Translations under genes and position numbers: made by a program
Shown: piece after piece, positions 1-6,910 of the stretch
How positions within the stretch are numbered: the stretch's first letter is position 1
How the letters are laid out: every line of letters starts with the position of its first letter
The notes under the pieces: model-generated
What the model saw: only the letters and a program-made list of their open reading frames with translations
The model's database searches: none
Told to the model about the DNA's origin: nothing
Assembly: GCA_002352705.1 (NCBI GenBank)
Contig: DEIW01000028.1
Coordinates: 11,701 to 26,569, forward strand
Source: Bacteroidales bacterium UBA2764
Lineage (GTDB): Bacteria > Bacteroidota > Bacteroidia > Bacteroidales > Paludibacteraceae
Reading direction: 5' to 3'
DNA length: 14,869 nucleotides

Positions 1-1705
1 TACGGCTCGCGTCGATACCGCGTTTGATAAGGTTGTCACGTACGCTGTTCGCACGGCCCTCCGACAGTTTCTGGTTCGCCTTGTCGGAACCTACGTTATC
101 GGTGTGACCCGTGATACGGATACGTACCTCCGGGTTCTCCTGCAACATGTCAAACAGATCCTGCAACGAAGGCTCGGACTCCGGAAGAATCGTGGTCTTG
201 TTGGTGGCGAAGAAGAGGTTATGCAGGATGATTGCACGTTTCTTGACAATCGGCTCCAGACGGAAGGTCTCCGTACCGCCTATCTCCTCTACGGGGCGTG
301 TGAGCGCCAGGTGGTTGGCTGCTTCTATATGGACGCGTATCTTCGTATTGAGCGGCAGACGCAGCTGTGCGTATCCGGTCAGCGAATCGGTGGTCACGGA
401 AGCAAGGACAGCCTCGTTGGCGGCATTGGAGAAGGTCACCTGTGCCGCTAACAGCGAGTCGGACTTGGCATCACGTACATAGAAACGGAAGTCCGGTCTC
501 GGCGTCATCGCCAGACGGAGCGTATCGCCGAAATCGCCGTGCGTATAGTCGTGCTCCATCGTCCGGTAATCCGGATGGGAGAGACGGAGATGGTACGTAC
601 CCTGGTTGAGTTTCGCCACCATGCGTCCTTTGTTATTCGTCGTACGTTTGGTAGTACGCGGTTTCTTAGCCTGCATAGGCGTCATCTCCACCATGGCGGC
701 AGCGACCGCCTTGTCGGTCTGCGTATCCTTGACCTCCAGCACCAGCGCCGGCTTCTGCGGCTTAGGCGGTTGAGGTTTGTTCATCTGCAGCAGAGCGGTG
801 AACTTGACACCTACGAGGAGGCTGTTCATCCGTCCTTTCGCCCATTCGGACAGGTGCAGCGGACGGGTAGAGATATTCTGCTCGTCCACGGTCACTATCG
901 GACCCTGCGGTTTTTGGGACAGGTTGGCGATACCGTAGTCGGCGAAGACCGCTACGCGCATATACCACGGATAGCGGCGGGCGGCGTTGGCCTCGCGCCA
1001 TCCCTCGCTCAGGAATGCGTTGATATTCACGCCCACCTCCGCCGTGGCAGCTATATCCAGACCATAGGAGATATTCCCCTTCCCGCGGTACGGCTCGTCC
1101 GTCACCGCCCCATGGTTGGGCATGTTCACCCACGAATCGTCATAAGCGGAGTCGTCCGTGATGGATGTGGACACTTTGCTCTTCTGGTTATACGTCCCGA
1201 ACAGGGAATAACCGATCTTCATACCCGCCAGGAAATACACCTTGTCCCACGTACCGCCGACCATGACCGGAACCATCAACTGGCCTACCACATGGTTTTC
1301 CGACAGTTTTTCCGTGAAGGTGTAATGCTTGGTCTGGGTATATCCCGGAGCCATCATCGTCACGTCATAGGACGAAGGGAAAGTAACCTTGTCCATGGAC
1401 GAGAACAGACGGAACTCGGGACCGGCGTTGAGGATAAAATGGTCGTATTTGTACTCGTATCCTACGCCTATCAGTCCGCCTCCGCCGCCGATGAACTTGT
1501 TATAGTCATAGCCGTTCACCAGTCCGCTGTATCCTGCGCCGCCCCACATAGCCACATGGTGGATATTCCGGTTCGCGCCCTTCCATTCCTTGGCAGAGGT
1601 CTTGCTCTGCTTCCGGGAGTTGCTTTTCTTCTTTGCCGGAGCGGCGGATAACGCCTGGCTCGCCAATATGGCAATCAACAGAATATAATAGCCTATCTTT
1701 CTCAT
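1..1705 (-). CDS. Outer-membrane beta-barrel protein with C-terminal OmpA domain (3' end outside window)
   Basis: About 568 residues are visible; the reading frame is open to the left edge, so the C-terminus is missing. Starting at the ATG complementary to 1703-1705, the protein begins MRKIGYYILLIAILASQALS, a clear Sec signal peptide. Residues about 40-310 look like an outer-membrane beta-barrel (alternating aromatic/polar strands, GMKIGYSLFG, FADYGIANLS, LLVGVKFTALLQM). After a proline-rich linker (about 310-318) come two Ig-like/carboxypeptidase-regulatory-like segments (about 320-405 and 405-480). From about 495 there is an OmpA-type peptidoglycan-binding domain (FFATNKTTILPES, then GHTDNVGSDKANQKLSEGRA and NLIKRGID). 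It probably anchors the outer membrane to the cell wall. It is the second gene of an operon, 12 bases after the T9SS cargo gene. The barrel half resembles the protein at 11253-12311. The domain assignment is firm; the specific role is unknown. Confidence 0.88.
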   Translation of the reverse strand, partial: MRKIGYYILLIAILASQALSAAPAKKKSNSRKQSKTSAKEWKGANRNIHHVAMWGGAGYSGLVNGYDYNKFIGGGGGLIGVGYEYKYDHFILNAGPEFRLFSSMDKVTFPSSYDVTMMAPGYTQTKHYTFTEKLSENHVVGQLMVPVMVGGTWDKVYFLAGMKIGYSLFGTYNQKSKVSTSITDDSAYDDSWVNMPNHGAVTDEPYRGKGNISYGLDIAATAEVGVNINAFLSEGWREANAARRYPWYMRVAVFADYGIANLSQKPQGPIVTVDEQNISTRPLHLSEWAKGRMNSLLVGVKFTALLQMNKPQPPKPQKPALVLEVKDTQTDKAVAAAMVEMTPMQAKKPRTTKRTTNNKGRMVAKLNQGTYHLRLSHPDYRTMEHDYTHGDFGDTLRLAMTPRPDFRFYVRDAKSDSLLAAQVTFSNAANEAVLASVTTDSLTGYAQLRLPLNTKIRVHIEAANHLALTRPVEEIGGTETFRLEPIVKKRAIILHNLFFATNKTTILPESEPSLQDLFDMLQENPEVRIRITGHTDNVGSDKANQKLSEGRANSVRDNLIKRGIDASR

Positions 1706-1717
1706 CTTTCCCCCCCC
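1706..1717 (-). promoter_or_regulatory. G8 tract in ribosome-binding region of the OmpA-like gene
   Basis: Read on the minus strand, the 12 bases between the stop of the cargo gene and the ATG of the OmpA-like gene are eight consecutive G followed by AAAG. The purine-rich run probably serves as the ribosome-binding site and couples translation of the two genes. A G8 homopolymer is prone to slippage, so its length could vary and alter spacing to the start codon. Confidence 0.5.
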
Positions 1718-4700
1718 TTAATCTATTACACTGATTCTACATACACGCGTCTGCGTTCCTACAGTTACCTGCACCACATACACTCCCGCCTGCGCGGCAA
1801 TCGGTATGGCGTTCTCTCCGGCGGTGAGCGACTGGGTCAGCAGTACGTCGCCGAACATGTTCACGATCTTCACGGTAGCGGCATCGCCTACCTTGACGGT
1901 CAGGTTCGCTCCCGAGCGGACGGGCGACGGATAGACATATACCACCGCCGGATCCTCCACTGCCTGCGCGCGGAAAGGACAGGTAACGACTTTCTCGTTA
2001 TTAGCCACCCGCGTCATCTCCAGATGATAGACCGCAGCCGTATCCAGTCCTTCGCCCACATAGAGGTACGACAGGTTGGCACCGGGGATAGGCTCGCTGT
2101 TCTTATACCACTGGTAATCCGTGAACTGATGCGCCGCCGAATCGGTCTCCAACGCGCCCGCATTCTTCAGCGAGAGGACGTCTCCCCAACGCTGATAGAC
2201 CCATCCCGGCATACAGATGCTGACGTCCGCATGACGCACTACCGAGCAGCCGAAGGTGTTGTAGAACTCCAACTCGAACGAACCGCCGTTCAGACCCGTG
2301 ATAGAGTCCGCCGTCTGCTTCGCACCGCCGTTCACCGTATAATAGTCAAAACCCGTTCCGGCGATAAAGATAGCCCCGGAATTCGGCTCATCCGTCATCT
2401 CGCGGATCGTCACTTCCGGCAATATCGAATCCGTAACCGTCACGTTCATCCACAACGTGGAGTCACAGCCATAAACATTTTGATAGAAGCGGTAGAACTT
2501 ACCGGACTCTTTGGATTTATAGGTCTGGCCGTCTATCGTCAGCGGTATCTCCGCGCAGACGGTTGTGTCCCCCGCATACTCATTCGTGACAGGATTGACA
2601 GAGAGGTTCAAAGACACGATACTGTCACATCCGGCAAAGGTCTTCAGACTGTCGGTATACAACCCCGGCAGACCGGCGTAATACCGCCCGAAAACCACAT
2701 AACTGCCTTCACAGATAGCGGAATCTATCGTTTGCGCTACATCACCGATAGCCGGAATATCAATATAGATCGTGGTATCGTCGAAACACCGTCCTTCCGC
2801 TATGGACGAAACGAGCGTTACCGGGAAACGGCCGCCTTCATTGGGATAGACCACGATGGGGTTTCTGTCCGCCCCCACCTGGCCGTTACCGAAGTCCCAT
2901 TCGTATTCGTCACAGGGCTGGTCATAGTGATATTCAATGACGTTGTTGAATTTCGTCATGATATGACTTTTGTTATTGAACTTCACCCTGTTGCGGCATT
3001 CGGACGGCGCATATTCCCATCCGAACGAAGCAATAGGGAAACGTGGGCGGGCAGAGGAATAGAGATCAAAGCCGCAGCTCTCCTCTTCCTTATACGTCAG
3101 GTGGCACCGGTACGTAGTGGTATCCGAAGGAGCTATCAGAAGCGTCTGGCCGCCCGCTGTTTTCATCGAATCCGGCACGGGGTTGTCATATTTGTCAAAC
3201 CACTCATAATCAAAGCCGTCCGGCGCGGCGATAGACATCTGCGCGTCGTCACCGCAGCTGGTACCGATGATACGTGCGGCAGCGCAGTCCAGCGTGAAGT
3301 AGGCGTACCCGTAGTGTCCGCCCGCATCGCAGTCATAGGTGGTCAGGCGGACCGTCAGTTTCTCGCCGTCCCTGTCCTCCAGATTCAAACCTATGGTAGT
3401 CCAGTCTTTCCAGGTAACCTTGTTATATCCGGTTCCTTCGGTATGCCATCCTTCACGGGTCGCGTCCGCATAGAAATCGGCATATCCGCAGTCCGGACTG
3501 ATCAGGTCGCCGTCCTCGCCGATAATCTCAAGGGTAAAGCGCGGCTGGATATTGACGTTATGCTCCGGGTCTTCCAGCACCACCGCATAACGCACTAACA
3601 GAATAGCCGCGTTCTCCGCATCGACCACATACTCGTAAGACACGCTTTCCGCTTCCGCGCCTACCGCCCAGTTACCCAGACGAACGGACGCCAAGGCGCC
3701 CTCGGGAACGACACGAAGCTTGCCTTTCGTACGGGGATCCGTGATATCCGGCTCCCAGTTGACCGTATGACGGGATAACTTGTCGTCCGCGCCATAGTCC
3801 ACCACTCCGGTTTCCGCATAGGGGTTCTTATAGGTGCCGTAGGTGGCTGTCACATTCGGATTGCCCTCCAGGTGAACATAGTCTATACAATGCCTCTCCG
3901 GATAATACACCGCCAAGGTGTTGAGATACGTGTAGGCGCTGTAATTCACGCCGTTGCATACGCCGCGGACGCGCACATCATAGGCGCCTTCCTCCAATCC
4001 CTCGATGACATATTGCTTGTTGGTAATACCCGTTTGTACCTGCCATTTGGAACGGCCGTATTTACGGTACTCCACGATATATTCCTCGCTGCTGCCCTCC
4101 CAGTGGACGATAACCGAGTCATGACGGATCTCCGCCGTCAGGGAACGAGGCTTGGTACACTCACGGGAGGTAATCTGGATATTATCGACACACGCTCCTA
4201 CCTGATATACCGAGGAATCCCGGTTGGCGTTCTGCCAGATAAAGAACAACCGCAGCGTACGTGTGCCGTTGGACGAGAACTGGAAGGAGACGTTTTTCCA
4301 TTTGTACACTCCATTCACCCGGTAGTTCTCGCTCTTGATATACGTATTCAGATTATCGGGAAACATGACAGAAGGTCCGCCCTCCATTGTCAGCATCGAA
4401 GCGGGACCTACACCGGCGGACATCACGGCATCCGGAGCACCTATACAGCGGAAATCGAACGTACAGTCATATTGACCCTGAGGCAGCACGAAATCACGGT
4501 ACATATACTGGATATTCGTGGTTACCGCAAACCCGGCATCCACTCCTCCGTTCGCAGAGATATACGCGGACTTGTGACCGTCGCTGTGCGTCGCTTCGCC
4601 TATCACCCACTGGTCCTTCAGCTCGGAAGTATTCCCGGCATTCAGCACCCAATGAGACAGCTCCTCCGACTCCTCGTCCTCAAAACTCATCGAATAAGGT

Positions 4701-4834
4701 ACCGTTATGGCTGACGGATTTTGAGCCTGCACGGACTGCATCAGAAAACATCCCGACACCATCAACAGAAAGAATCTTCCACCCTTCATCAAACTCATAC
4801 TTTTCATTCCCTTTATCACATTTCTCATATTCAT
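1718..4834 (-). CDS. Large secreted multidomain protein with T9SS type A sorting domain
   Basis: The product has 1038 residues. Residues 1-38 are a signal peptide ending SVQAQ. Residues about 44-225 form a MAM/lectin-like jelly-roll (starts YSMSFEDEES, ends ACVDNIQITS). Residues about 226-305 are a fibronectin type III domain (WEGSSEEYIVEYRKYG, YDVRVRGVCNG). A second beta-rich region spans about 315-520. A PKD-type domain lies at about 600-695 (DEYEWDFGNG). Two Cys-containing repeats typical of T9SS cargo follow at about 702-746 and 752-801 (GCDSIVSLNLSV, GCDSTLWMNVTV). The last 75 residues (YVYPSPVRSGANLTVKV to CRISVID) are the T9SS type A sorting domain, so the protein is predicted to cross the outer membrane through the T9SS and be displayed or released. 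No catalytic domain is visible, so an adhesive or structural role is inferred. The start at 4834 is preceded by AAAGGGA; an ATG two codons later is an alternative. It is first in the operon with the OmpA-like gene. Confidence 0.9.
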   Translation of the reverse strand: MNMRNVIKGMKSMSLMKGGRFFLLMVSGCFLMQSVQAQNPSAITVPYSMSFEDEESEELSHWVLNAGNTSELKDQWVIGEATHSDGHKSAYISANGGVDAGFAVTTNIQYMYRDFVLPQGQYDCTFDFRCIGAPDAVMSAGVGPASMLTMEGGPSVMFPDNLNTYIKSENYRVNGVYKWKNVSFQFSSNGTRTLRLFFIWQNANRDSSVYQVGACVDNIQITSRECTKPRSLTAEIRHDSVIVHWEGSSEEYIVEYRKYGRSKWQVQTGITNKQYVIEGLEEGAYDVRVRGVCNGVNYSAYTYLNTLAVYYPERHCIDYVHLEGNPNVTATYGTYKNPYAETGVVDYGADDKLSRHTVNWEPDITDPRTKGKLRVVPEGALASVRLGNWAVGAEAESVSYEYVVDAENAAILLVRYAVVLEDPEHNVNIQPRFTLEIIGEDGDLISPDCGYADFYADATREGWHTEGTGYNKVTWKDWTTIGLNLEDRDGEKLTVRLTTYDCDAGGHYGYAYFTLDCAAARIIGTSCGDDAQMSIAAPDGFDYEWFDKYDNPVPDSMKTAGGQTLLIAPSDTTTYRCHLTYKEEESCGFDLYSSARPRFPIASFGWEYAPSECRNRVKFNNKSHIMTKFNNVIEYHYDQPCDEYEWDFGNGQVGADRNPIVVYPNEGGRFPVTLVSSIAEGRCFDDTTIYIDIPAIGDVAQTIDSAICEGSYVVFGRYYAGLPGLYTDSLKTFAGCDSIVSLNLSVNPVTNEYAGDTTVCAEIPLTIDGQTYKSKESGKFYRFYQNVYGCDSTLWMNVTVTDSILPEVTIREMTDEPNSGAIFIAGTGFDYYTVNGGAKQTADSITGLNGGSFELEFYNTFGCSVVRHADVSICMPGWVYQRWGDVLSLKNAGALETDSAAHQFTDYQWYKNSEPIPGANLSYLYVGEGLDTAAVYHLEMTRVANNEKVVTCPFRAQAVEDPAVVYVYPSPVRSGANLTVKVGDAATVKIVNMFGDVLLTQSLTAGENAIPIAAQAGVYVVQVTVGTQTRVCRISVID

Positions 4835-4884
4835 TTTTCCCTTTTATCACACGCATGCGCGGTCATATATACATAAAGTGGCTA

Positions 4885-4915
4885 CAAAATTACTAAAAAA
4901 ATTTTAAACAACAAA
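4885..4915 (-). promoter_or_regulatory. Bacteroidota promoter of the T9SS cargo operon
   Basis: On the minus strand there is TTTG (4915-4912), a 19-base spacer, and TAATTTTG (4892-4885), matching the -33/-7 consensus of the Bacteroidota primary sigma factor. Transcription would begin near 4880, giving a leader of roughly 45 bases before the ATG at 4834. Confidence 0.6.
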
Positions 4916-4922
4916 CATTTTG

Positions 4923-4939
4923 TCAAAAAAAGTGCATTT
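4923..4939. repeat. 17-base word shared with the gldJ/folP intergenic region (copy 1)
   Basis: TCAAAAAAAGTGCATTT here is identical to 9682-9698. Both copies lie upstream of the -7 element of a minus-strand envelope gene (cargo operon here, gldJ there). An upstream activating element or regulator site is inferred; the A7 run alone could be chance, but the full word with GTGCATTT is unlikely to be. Confidence 0.5.
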
Positions 4940-4987
4940 AAATTGCTTTTTGCTATGTTTATTTTACAATCTGATAACAGAATGACG

Positions 4988-5003
4988 GAACATTTTAATG
5001 TTC
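4988..5003. promoter_or_regulatory. Palindrome GAACATT-TT-AATGTTC, candidate operator (copy 1)
   Basis: Seven-base arms are separated by two bases. The 14-base core AACATTnnAATGTT recurs at 9655-9668. It lies in the divergent region between the cargo operon (minus) and the small gene at 5129 (plus), so either could be its target. The size and symmetry fit a dimeric helix-turn-helix regulator; no regulator is identified. Confidence 0.45.
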
Positions 5004-5128
5004 TGTTTTTGCGTCCCTTTTGCACGTTTTCATAAATGTTGTATATCACTCAGAATTTGCATATGTCATGATTTTTTGTTTCTTTACGGGCACGGCGATA
5101 TTGCCGGAACTGTTTAAATTACAAAATT

Positions 5129-5341
5129 ATGACAAACTTTTATGAATTATTGGAATCGACGCAGGAGCGCCGGGCAAGAAAAAAAAGAGACATCAAGACT
5201 TTTTTCCAGCATCTTGTGGTGGACCGCCGCATGCCGCTCATGGAGGCATACGAGGTGGTGGGCTATCAGTTTTATGAATCGGCGGAGCGGATACGGAAAA
5301 TTTTGCACACGATGAATAAAAGTGGTCAAAATGAACACTAA
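5129..5341 (+). CDS. Small basic protein, possible helix-turn-helix (70 aa)
   Basis: No family is firmly recognised. The N-terminal half is charged (ESTQERRARKKRDIKTFFQ) and the second half, MEAYEVVGYQFYESAERIRKIL, has the spacing of a helix-turn-helix: a helix, a short turn around YESAE, and a basic recognition-like helix. That would suit a small DNA-binding protein of a mobile or phage-like cassette, but this is inference. There is no strong ribosome-binding site, only the AT-rich leader usual in Bacteroidota. The strong promoter-like element lies just after its stop, so it sits upstream of the next transcription unit and may control it. I found no convincing promoter of its own in 4835-5128. 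Confidence 0.6.
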   Translation: MTNFYELLESTQERRARKKRDIKTFFQHLVVDRRMPLMEAYEVVGYQFYESAERIRKILHTMNKSGQNEH

Positions 5342-5359
5342 TCTTTCTTCCGAAAGCTG

Positions 5360-5367
5360 TACCTTTG
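5360..5367 (+). promoter_or_regulatory. -7 element TACCTTTG of the first cassette operon
   Basis: TACCTTTGCAGCC is a perfect TAnnTTTG(C) element 142 bases before the ATG at 5510. No TTTG is present at the expected -33 spacing, so the promoter may be weak or need an activator. The same TACCTTTGCA word recurs at 6531 and at 12427 (metG). Confidence 0.5.
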
Positions 5368-5410
5368 CAGCCGAAAAAGAAAAGAAGCAAAAGAAAAACT
5401 AAAAAAGTAC

Positions 5411-5477
5411 AGGTGTTACAATAGGTGTTACAGGGCACTAACAAACGTAACACCCGGATGTAACACCTGTATTTTTT
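5411..5477 (+). promoter_or_regulatory. Nested inverted/direct repeat hairpin with T-tract in the leader (attenuator or operator)
   Basis: AGGTGTTACA (5411-5420) pairs with TGTAACACCT (5459-5468). Inside it, GGTGTTAC (5424-5431) pairs with GTAACACC (5447-5454). A 3/4-base internal loop separates the two stems and the apical loop is 15 bases. A TATTTTTT tract follows at 5470-5477. Seen as DNA, GGTGTTACA is present as two direct copies about 12 bp apart, facing two inverted copies about 12-13 bp apart. The element lies between the -7 box at 5360 and the gene at 5510, so it could be an attenuator terminating leader RNA, or a four-site operator. The hairpin is plain in the sequence; its role is inferred. 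Confidence 0.65.
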
Positions 5478-5509
5478 GGATATAACTATCATTAATCTTT
5501 TTAATTATT

Positions 5510-5893
5510 ATGAATGATTTTCAGCAATTATGGCTGCTCTTCCGCTCTCACGGTTCGAGCAACACAAGGCGGGACGAATGTGAGAAACTGTGGCACACTT
5601 ACAGCCCTTCGCTGCAACAGCTGCTCTTCGACACCATCCGCCGCAAACTGGACCTGCACAGGTTCGTTCACTATGACCCCCTCCGGGCTATGAAGGAGAA
5701 CGCGCTCGCGCTACAATCGCAGACACTCTCTTTCAACGAATACTACCGACGCTACAACACCTCCGAGGAACGCGACGGATGGCACATGACCAACCCCACC
5801 GGCAACAAAGTAATCTATGTCAGATTCCCGATGGATTCTCGGTCCAATGTCGATGCATTGTCGGTCCATTCTCGGTCCATTCTCGATACATGA
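5510..5893 (+). CDS. Cassette protein of unknown function (127 aa) with repeat-encoded C-terminus
   Basis: No confident family call. The first about 85 residues (FQQLWLLFRSHGS, RRDECEKLWHTYSP, FVHYDPLRAMKENAL) resemble in pattern the short W/Y-rich modules found in replication-initiation and DnaT/DnaD-like proteins of phages and mobile elements, in which a cluster of aromatic and basic residues is followed by a HYDP-type motif; this comes from memory and is weak. The last about 22 residues (PMDSRSNVDALSVHSRSILD) are encoded entirely by an 11-bp tandem repeat array and are unlikely to be a conserved domain. The gene is the first of three tightly packed genes and is preceded by the nested hairpin leader. 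The stop at 5891-5893 lies 13 bases before the next ATG. Confidence 0.65.
   Translation: MNDFQQLWLLFRSHGSSNTRRDECEKLWHTYSPSLQQLLFDTIRRKLDLHRFVHYDPLRAMKENALALQSQTLSFNEYYRRYNTSEERDGWHMTNPTGNKVIYVRFPMDSRSNVDALSVHSRSILDT
5824..5889 (+). repeat. 11-bp tandem repeat, six degenerate units
   Basis: Units are ATTCCCGATGG, ATTCTCGGTCC, AATGTCGATGC, ATTGTCGGTCC, ATTCTCGGTCC and ATTCTCGATAC, head to tail at 5824, 5835, 5846, 5857, 5868 and 5879. The unit length is not a multiple of three, so loss or gain of units shifts the reading frame at the end of the gene at 5510-5893. Confidence 0.85.
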
Positions 5894-5906
5894 ACACTTT
5901 TGGGGT

Positions 5907-6245
5907 ATGGAAATAATATTATCGCCTCTCTGCGCTTCGCTTACCGGAGCACTCGCTAAAAACCACGGATACTCGCTTCGGATGAGCCGCTCTGCCGACG
6001 GGAAAAAACGTTGCTTTGCGGTCAGGCATCCGGAGCACGTCGAACCAAACGGACACTGGCTCTTTATCCTCGATTGCGCTCAAATGGCACATACACACTT
6101 CTTCGCGGACGATATTGTTGTCCCGCTCGCAGAAATAAAAGATGCGCTCGCAGAAGCCGGTATCGGCTCATTCGAGTGGTTTGGGAATTACGGCTCGCTG
6201 AATGCAAAAGATGTCTTATTACTCAAAAAAATGAATAACCTATGA
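5907..6245 (+). CDS. Cassette protein of unknown function (112 aa)
   Basis: The start at 5907 is chosen because GGGG lies just upstream and because earlier in-frame codons (5817 onward) fall in the repeat array. The protein is a compact alpha/beta domain by eye: a hydrophobic N-terminus (MEIILSPLCASLTGALAKNH), a basic stretch (RMSRSADGKKRC), a core strand (HWLFILDCAQM) and an acidic helix (LAEIKDALAEAG) followed by EWFGNYGS. No catalytic signature or membrane segment is visible. Its stop overlaps the next gene's ATG (ATGA at 6242-6245), so the two are translationally coupled. Function unknown. Confidence 0.65.
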   Translation: MEIILSPLCASLTGALAKNHGYSLRMSRSADGKKRCFAVRHPEHVEPNGHWLFILDCAQMAHTHFFADDIVVPLAEIKDALAEAGIGSFEWFGNYGSLNAKDVLLLKKMNNL

Positions 6246-6484
6246 TTACAAAAGCACTGTTAAGGAAGAGACTCAGTCTCGCTATCGGAAAACAACTGAC
6301 TCCGGCGGAATTTACCGCGTTCTTCGCATGCTTCTGCGCCCATGACAAACGGACGGAACTCAGAACAACTAAAGAACTCTCGTTTCAGGACGTCACCGCG
6401 TTCAGCAACTATTGCGGATATGACCTCCATTTTCCTATTCCGACGCCTCTGACACCGGCGAAATATCAAAATCTCAATGGGTAA
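6242..6484 (+). CDS. Cassette protein of unknown function (80 aa)
   Basis: The start codon overlaps the stop of the preceding gene (ATGA). The protein begins with a basic helix (MITKALLRKRLSLAIGKQL), followed by TPAEFTAFFACFCAHDKR and a proline-rich end (FPIPTPLTPAKYQ). It is predicted to be cytoplasmic and mostly helical. No homologue is recognised. Tight coupling suggests it acts with the 112-residue protein. It closes the first transcription unit of the cassette. Confidence 0.6.
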   Translation: MITKALLRKRLSLAIGKQLTPAEFTAFFACFCAHDKRTELRTTKELSFQDVTAFSNYCGYDLHFPIPTPLTPAKYQNLNG

Positions 6485-6506
6485 ATATCAACGGATGGCG
6501 TGATTA

Positions 6507-6538
6507 CTTGCGTATATCAGTTTATTACACTACCTTTG
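6507..6538 (+). promoter_or_regulatory. Bacteroidota promoter of the second cassette operon
   Basis: CTTG (6507-6510), a 20-base spacer, and TACCTTTG (6531-6538) followed by CA match the -33/-7 consensus well. Transcription would start near 6545, about 20 bases before the leader ORF at 6564 and about 145 bases before the gene at 6689. Confidence 0.65.
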
Positions 6539-6563
6539 CACCGTCTTTCAATCAGATAGGATA

Positions 6564-6671
6564 ATGAACCTAAGGAGCGTCTATCGCCTTACCCTCAGTT
6601 CCAAAGGCTCAGAAAGGGATAGATTGATAGACAGCGCGCTTAATAACGATCCGCTCATGCATGGCGGATAA
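6564..6671 (+). CDS. Possible 35-aa leader peptide / small protein
   Basis: An ATG at 6564 opens a 35-codon frame ending in TAA at 6669-6671, 17 bases before the next ATG. The product begins MNLRSVYRLTLSSKGSERDR and ends DSALNNDPLMHGG. It is preceded by GATAGGATA, a modest ribosome-binding site. It fills the leader between promoter and lipoprotein gene, which would otherwise be an unusually long untranslated region. It may be a real small protein or a regulatory leader ORF; coding evidence is limited to position and openness. Confidence 0.4.
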   Translation: MNLRSVYRLTLSSKGSERDRLIDSALNNDPLMHGG

Positions 6672-6688
6672 AAAAAACAACCTGAACT

Positions 6689-6883
6689 ATGAAAAAATTT
6701 TTGTTGCGGGCTTCGGATAACTTCGGCTGCACTTTCATCCTCTGCGCGGTATGTGCCGTGGTGCTCAACGCATGCAACCTCACTCGTACCGTTACGACAC
6801 GATCAGAGGCGTGGAGAAAAGGAGACACATCCGTCGTTATCCAGACCAAAACTATTGAGACATACGATGCCTCAAAAAAGTAA
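6689..6883 (+). CDS. Small predicted lipoprotein (64 aa)
   Basis: A basic N-terminus (MKKFLLR) is followed by a hydrophobic stretch (residues about 14-28) ending in a lipobox-like LNAC, with Cys29 as the predicted lipidated residue. The rest is a short polar tail, TRTVTTRSEAWRKGDTSVVI to ETYDASKK. The pattern of a short lipoprotein with a TRTVTT segment and a GDT-VI-TKT tail is one I associate with small Bacteroidales proteins of unknown function found beside accessory cassettes, but I cannot name a family. It could equally be a single-pass membrane peptide. Next gene follows after 27 bases, in the same transcription unit. Confidence 0.6.
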   Translation: MKKFLLRASDNFGCTFILCAVCAVVLNACNLTRTVTTRSEAWRKGDTSVVIQTKTIETYDASKK

Positions 6884-6910
6884 CCTAACCTTTAATTTTC
6901 TGTATTTATT

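Noticed and set aside
539..1651. 370-codon open frame on the plus strand
   Set aside because: It is antisense to the OmpA-like gene, whose minus-strand frame encodes a signal peptide, barrel and OmpA motifs. The plus-strand product is rich in Arg/His with no recognisable motif.
2024..3598. 524-codon open frame on the plus strand
   Set aside because: Antisense shadow of the T9SS cargo gene; composition is Arg/Ile/His-rich and domainless, while the minus strand encodes clear FnIII, PKD and sorting domains. The same applies to 3872-4714 and 4387-4896.
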